A stretch of DNA of 64,000 nucleotides, taken from positions 1 to 64,000 of the forward strand of contig DASPIZ010000029.1 of the NCBI GenBank assembly GCA_035628875.1. Reading direction: 5' to 3'. The notes under the pieces were generated by a model, which saw only the letters and a list, made by a program, of their open reading frames with translations, had not been told where the DNA came from and searched no databases. The translations under genes were made by a program, and so were the position numbers. This DNA comes from Ohtaekwangia sp035628875. GTDB lineage: Bacteria > Bacteroidota > Bacteroidia > Cytophagales > Cyclobacteriaceae. Below are positions 60,651-64,000 of this stretch, one piece after another; within the stretch, counting starts at the first letter, position 1; the number at the start of each line of letters is the position of its first letter.

Positions 60651-62423
60651 GTGGAGAAAGAAAAAGTAAGTAGCGGAAACATTCTGGATTGGTCTGTCCT
60701 CAGCCGGCTGATGCGTTTTGTAACACCGTACCGTTGGCGATTCAGTAGTGTTATTTTTCTCACGATCTTATTAGGCGTTTTAGCACCAACACGTCCGATC
60801 CTCATTCAGTATACCCTCGACAACCACGTGGCTGAAGGAAACTATAATGCGATGGTTTGGGTCATGATTATCCTGGTGGGGTTGCTTGTTCTTAACTCCA
60901 TTGCACAATACGCCCATACCTACCTTTCGGGATGGCTTGGCCAGCAAATTATTCGTGATATCAGATCGAGGTTATACAATCACATCATCAGCCTTCGGTT
61001 AAAGTTCTTTGATAAAACGCCAATCGGAAGATTAGTTACCCGTACGATCTCGGATGTAGAAACACTTTCGGATGTTTTTAGCGAAGGATTGGCAGCTATG
61101 GTAGGCGATCTTTTACAGATTGCTTTTATTCTCGGATTCATGTTTTACCAGGATTGGCGACTCGCTTTACTCAGCTTGTCAACAATTCCCCTATTGCTTA
61201 TTAGTACGTATGTTTTTAAGGAGAAGATTAAGGTGGCTTTTAATGATGTGCGTAATGCGGTATCGAATCTCAACACCTTCGTGCAGGAACACCTTACGGG
61301 TATGAACATCGTGCAGATCTTTGGCAGTGAAAAGCACGAATATGAAAAGTTCAGACGGATTAATGATGAACATAAGCAAGCCAACCTTCGTTCTGTTTTA
61401 TACTACTCGGTTTATTTCCCGGTAGCTGAAATTATTTCTGCAGCCGGTATCGGATTGCTTGTGTGGTATGGCGCCAAAGGGGTAATCAACATGGAAGAAA
61501 CCAATATTACGGTTGGCAAGCTCATTGCATTTATCATGTATATCCAAATGTTTTTTCGCCCAATCAGAATGATTGCAGATCGATACAACACCCTGCAGAT
61601 GGGCATAGTAAGTTCTTCGCGTATACTAAACTTACTGGATAACGATGAACATGTACAGGTGAACGGTACGCACAAGCCGGATCACGTCCGCGGTGAGGTT
61701 AAACTTGATAATGTTTGGTTCGCCTATAATGAGCCTGAGTATGTATTGAAAGGAATAGACATCGACATCAAGGCTGGTGAGACCATCGCACTGGTCGGTG
61801 CCACAGGTGCAGGAAAATCCTCGATCATTAATTTGTTAAACCGGTTTTACGAAGTTAATCGTGGTTCCATTACTATTGATGGTGTTGACTTATCCAGGTA
61901 CGAACTGGGTACCTTGCGAAAAAACATTGGCGTTGTACTGCAGGATGTGTTTCTTTTTTCGGATACGATTTACAATAACATCAGCCTTGATAATCCAGAA
62001 GTTACCGAGGACATGGTTTGGCACGCGGCGGATTTGGTTGGTGCAAGAAAATTTATTGAGCGTTTGCCGGGTAAGCTTCACTATAACGTGATGGAACGTG
62101 GGGCAACACTTTCAGTAGGACAACGGCAGCTGATTTCCTTTATCAGGGCCATGGTTTATGACCCTAAAATTCTTGTACTCGACGAAGCTACTTCTTCTGT
62201 TGATAGTGAAACAGAAGAAATGATTCAGCAGGCCATTGATAAAATGATGAATGGTCGTACCTCCATTGTAATCGCCCATCGTTTATCTACGATTAAAAAA
62301 GCGGATAAGATTATCGTGCTGGACCATGGCGAAATTAAGGAATCAGGAACGCACGAAGAACTGATTGCCCGGGAGGGCTTTTACTTTCAACTCCACAGAA
62401 TGCAGTATAAAGAGTTTGTTTGA
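60651..62423 (+). CDS. ABC half-exporter, BmrD/YheH-like
   Basis: A 590-residue half-transporter starting at GTG 60651, 21 bp after truA. The ABC1 membrane domain spans ~20-310 (RLVTRTISDVETLSDVFSEG) and the ATPase ~340-590: Walker A GATGAGKSS, signature LSVGQRQL, Walker B ILVLDEATSSVD with catalytic Glu, H-loop AHRLST. The non-canonical LSVGQ signature with intact Glu is the pattern of one half of heterodimeric exporters (YheH/BmrD, TM288). The complementary half may be the convergent gene at 63249. Substrate unknown. Confidence 0.92.
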   Translation: MEKEKVSSGNILDWSVLSRLMRFVTPYRWRFSSVIFLTILLGVLAPTRPILIQYTLDNHVAEGNYNAMVWVMIILVGLLVLNSIAQYAHTYLSGWLGQQIIRDIRSRLYNHIISLRLKFFDKTPIGRLVTRTISDVETLSDVFSEGLAAMVGDLLQIAFILGFMFYQDWRLALLSLSTIPLLLISTYVFKEKIKVAFNDVRNAVSNLNTFVQEHLTGMNIVQIFGSEKHEYEKFRRINDEHKQANLRSVLYYSVYFPVAEIISAAGIGLLVWYGAKGVINMEETNITVGKLIAFIMYIQMFFRPIRMIADRYNTLQMGIVSSSRILNLLDNDEHVQVNGTHKPDHVRGEVKLDNVWFAYNEPEYVLKGIDIDIKAGETIALVGATGAGKSSIINLLNRFYEVNRGSITIDGVDLSRYELGTLRKNIGVVLQDVFLFSDTIYNNISLDNPEVTEDMVWHAADLVGARKFIERLPGKLHYNVMERGATLSVGQRQLISFIRAMVYDPKILVLDEATSSVDSETEEMIQQAIDKMMNGRTSIVIAHRLSTIKKADKIIVLDHGEIKESGTHEELIAREGFYFQLHRMQYKEFV

Positions 62424-62477
62424 TTTACCGGCCGTTTAAAATCAGCCCGTATTCACGATATACACGGCAAAACAAAC

Positions 62478-62485
62478 TATATTTG
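62478..62485 (+). promoter_or_regulatory. -7 box upstream of outer-membrane protein gene
   Basis: TATATTTG matches TAnnTTTG, 6 bp before the start codon at 62492, implying a very short leader if used. No TTG at -33. Confidence 0.35.
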
Positions 62486-62491
62486 TCTCTA

Positions 62492-63229
62492 ATGCACTGG
62501 AGAAAACCCCTTATTCTGTGTTTACTTTGCGCGTTGTGTCTTCCGGCTCTTGCACAGAGACAAAAGTCACGGGCGGGTAAAAGCACCTATACCCAAAAAC
62601 GGTATAATTACAATTCGGCGCGCGTTCGTGGAGCAAAAGCGAAAGTGGTTTGCCCGATATTTGAGCACAGTAAGTATCCTTACCATGGTATTGGTTTTAA
62701 ACTTGGCGATCCTTTTGCGATAACCTATAAATATTACGCGAGTTCTAAATTTGCCGTCGCAGTAGATGTAGGACGCCCTGCAAGTAGTTTGTACAGCCGT
62801 TATTATGGTGACAAATTTGACGAGTATGTTGTACGTGATACATTTTCTACCAGCGATGCTTTTATCGTTCCCATTACGCATAAGGTAAAACTTGATATTG
62901 TTGGTGACATTAAACTCCTCTACCATTTTGATGTTACCAAGATATCACAGGGATTACAATTCTATGTGGGAGCCGGCTGGGAAATCAGAAAAACAAAAGT
63001 CCAATACGACTATACCTATTCCCTGGGTGAATTTAACAGCGTAGACGAGTTTGGCCGGTTTGAGCGCGACCGGTTGACCATGGGCCCGGAACTCGTGATG
63101 GGAATTGAGTATTCATATTTCAGCATTCCCATTTCAGCCTTTATGGAATTGGAACATTTCACAGACATACACGCCGATCCCGGCACGACGCGACTTCAGG
63201 GTGGTGTGGGCCTTCGTTATATATTCTAA
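62492..63229 (+). CDS. Putative outer-membrane protein
   Basis: A 245-residue protein from ATG 62492, where the signal peptide (ends CLPALAQ) begins; an earlier frame start lies inside the ABC gene end. After a basic linker (RQKSRAGKSTYTQKRYNYNS) come barrel-like strands: YHGIGFKLGDPFAITYKYYA, SKFAVAVDVGRPASSL, GLQFYVGAGWEIRKTKVQYD, IPISAFMELEHFTDIHADPG, ending LQGGVGLRYIF. Likely an outer-membrane barrel; function unknown. It lies between the two ABC half-transporter genes. Confidence 0.8.
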   Translation: MHWRKPLILCLLCALCLPALAQRQKSRAGKSTYTQKRYNYNSARVRGAKAKVVCPIFEHSKYPYHGIGFKLGDPFAITYKYYASSKFAVAVDVGRPASSLYSRYYGDKFDEYVVRDTFSTSDAFIVPITHKVKLDIVGDIKLLYHFDVTKISQGLQFYVGAGWEIRKTKVQYDYTYSLGEFNSVDEFGRFERDRLTMGPELVMGIEYSYFSIPISAFMELEHFTDIHADPGTTRLQGGVGLRYIF

Positions 63230-63248
63230 AGCGGATAACAAAAAACTT

Positions 63249-64000
63249 TTAATCCTGCGAAGTCTCTTCCGCTTCTTCAACGCGGCCTTGTTTTTCATAG
63301 AGGTCGCGATAGATGCTATCTCTTTCCAGAAGCGATTCGTGTGTGCCTTCTTCAACGATCTGCCCATCCATCAGCACAATGATTTTACTTGCAAGCTTTG
63401 CCGACGACACCCGATGAGATATAATAATCGTGGTTCGACCCTGCATGATACGCTTCATGCTGTTCAGAATGTTGTGTTCTGTTTTGGTGTCCACGGCCGA
63501 TAAAGCGTCATCGAGCATGAGTATTTTAGGCTCCCGCACAATGGCGCGTGCAATGGATACACGTTGTTTTTGTCCACCGGATAATGTGATCCCGCGTTCA
63601 CCGACACGGGTAGAAAAACCCTCGGGAAAATTCATGATGTTCTGGTATACATCAGCATCTTTGGCGGCCTGAGTAATCTTGCTTTCTTCCCTTTCTTCAA
63701 TCCCAAAACCGATGTTATTAAAAATCGAATCGCTGAACAGGAACACATCCTGTGGCACATAACCGATCTGACTGCGTAATGATGTTAGCTGATAATGTGT
63801 AATGGGAATGTTATCAATCAATATTTCTCCCTGATCAATATCGTATAACCGAGAAATAAGATTTGAAACGGTACTCTTGCCTGAACCGGTTGTTCCAATA
63901 ATAGCAAGCGATTCGCCGGGATTAATCTGGAAGGAAATATTTTTTAACGCTTTTATTCCGGTATCGGGATAAGTGAAGCTAACATCCTTGAATTCAATCT
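63249..64000 (-). CDS. ABC half-exporter, BmrC/YheI-like, ATPase part (runs off window)
   Basis: The frame is open from base 64000 to the stop at 63249. It shows the complete ATPase: FKDVSFTYPDTG, Walker A GTTGSGKST, Q-loop YVPQDVFLFSD, signature LSGGQKQR, Walker B ILMLDDALSAVD and H-loop SHRVSS. The catalytic Glu after Walker B is Asp, the degenerate pattern of YheI/BmrC and TM287. A membrane domain should lie beyond the window. It converges on the outer-membrane gene and, beyond it, on the half-transporter at 60651 with the opposite set of motifs. Confidence 0.93.
   Translation of the reverse strand, partial: IEFKDVSFTYPDTGIKALKNISFQINPGESLAIIGTTGSGKSTVSNLISRLYDIDQGEILIDNIPITHYQLTSLRSQIGYVPQDVFLFSDSIFNNIGFGIEEREESKITQAAKDADVYQNIMNFPEGFSTRVGERGITLSGGQKQRVSIARAIVREPKILMLDDALSAVDTKTEHNILNSMKRIMQGRTTIIISHRVSSAKLASKIIVLMDGQIVEEGTHESLLERDSIYRDLYEKQGRVEEAEETSQD

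Overview
The window is a chromosomal segment of a Bacteroidota bacterium, most likely of the order Cytophagales. The assignment rests on family content and signals: TonB-dependent receptors with carboxypeptidase-regulatory N-domains, OmpA/PD40 outer-membrane proteins, a fused MurF-alanine racemase, DUF2911, DUF4293 and DUF4783 proteins, small partner genes beside an ECF sigma factor, promoters of the TTG-N17-23-TAnnTTTG type, weak Shine-Dalgarno signals and many GTG/TTG starts. The order-level call is inference. Gene density is high, most genes are housekeeping, and I saw no phage, IS element, CRISPR array or rRNA/tRNA gene.

Layout. 1-7 kb: the 5' end of a TonB receptor, a PD40 propeller protein, a TPR-PD40-OmpA protein with the domain order of type IX secretion PorE, a small barrel, a tandem pair of dispersed repeats and a beta-helix lipoprotein. 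7-11 kb: a glycosyltransferase, an ECF sigma factor overlapping a small partner gene, an acidic-tail protein and a lipoprotein behind a good promoter. 11-24 kb: uvrA, proC, gdhA, a caspase-like protease, a MATE exporter, recX and nadC. 24-30 kb: gpmI, a lipoprotein, an ABC exporter and a Fur-family regulator packed as one operon, then a TerC-family protein. 30-39 kb: a second cluster of the dispersed repeat, a LETM1-like gene, purEK, feoAB behind a consensus promoter with a Fur-like box, murF-alr and csaA. 39-43 kb: a TonB receptor plus lipoprotein under an 8-3-8 dyad that overlaps the promoter, and a HisA-like protein lacking the usual first catalytic aspartate. 43-48 kb: an OmpA-like protein with an interrupted C-domain, DUF2911, an unlisted 40-residue membrane protein, a LOG protein, a retropepsin-like protease and a receiver protein. 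48-54 kb: FAD oxidoreductase, TIM-barrel protein, UbiA prenyltransferase, type III polyketide synthase and methyltransferase, a likely phenolic-lipid or quinone pathway. 54-64 kb: htpG, an S9 peptidase, truA and two convergent ABC half-transporters whose motifs fit an asymmetric heterodimer.

The most interesting parts are the type III PKS cluster, the catalytically altered HisA paralogue, the dyad-controlled TonB receptor/lipoprotein pair and the ~100-bp dispersed repeats present in both orientations. All functional statements come from reading motifs by eye; no database search was run.
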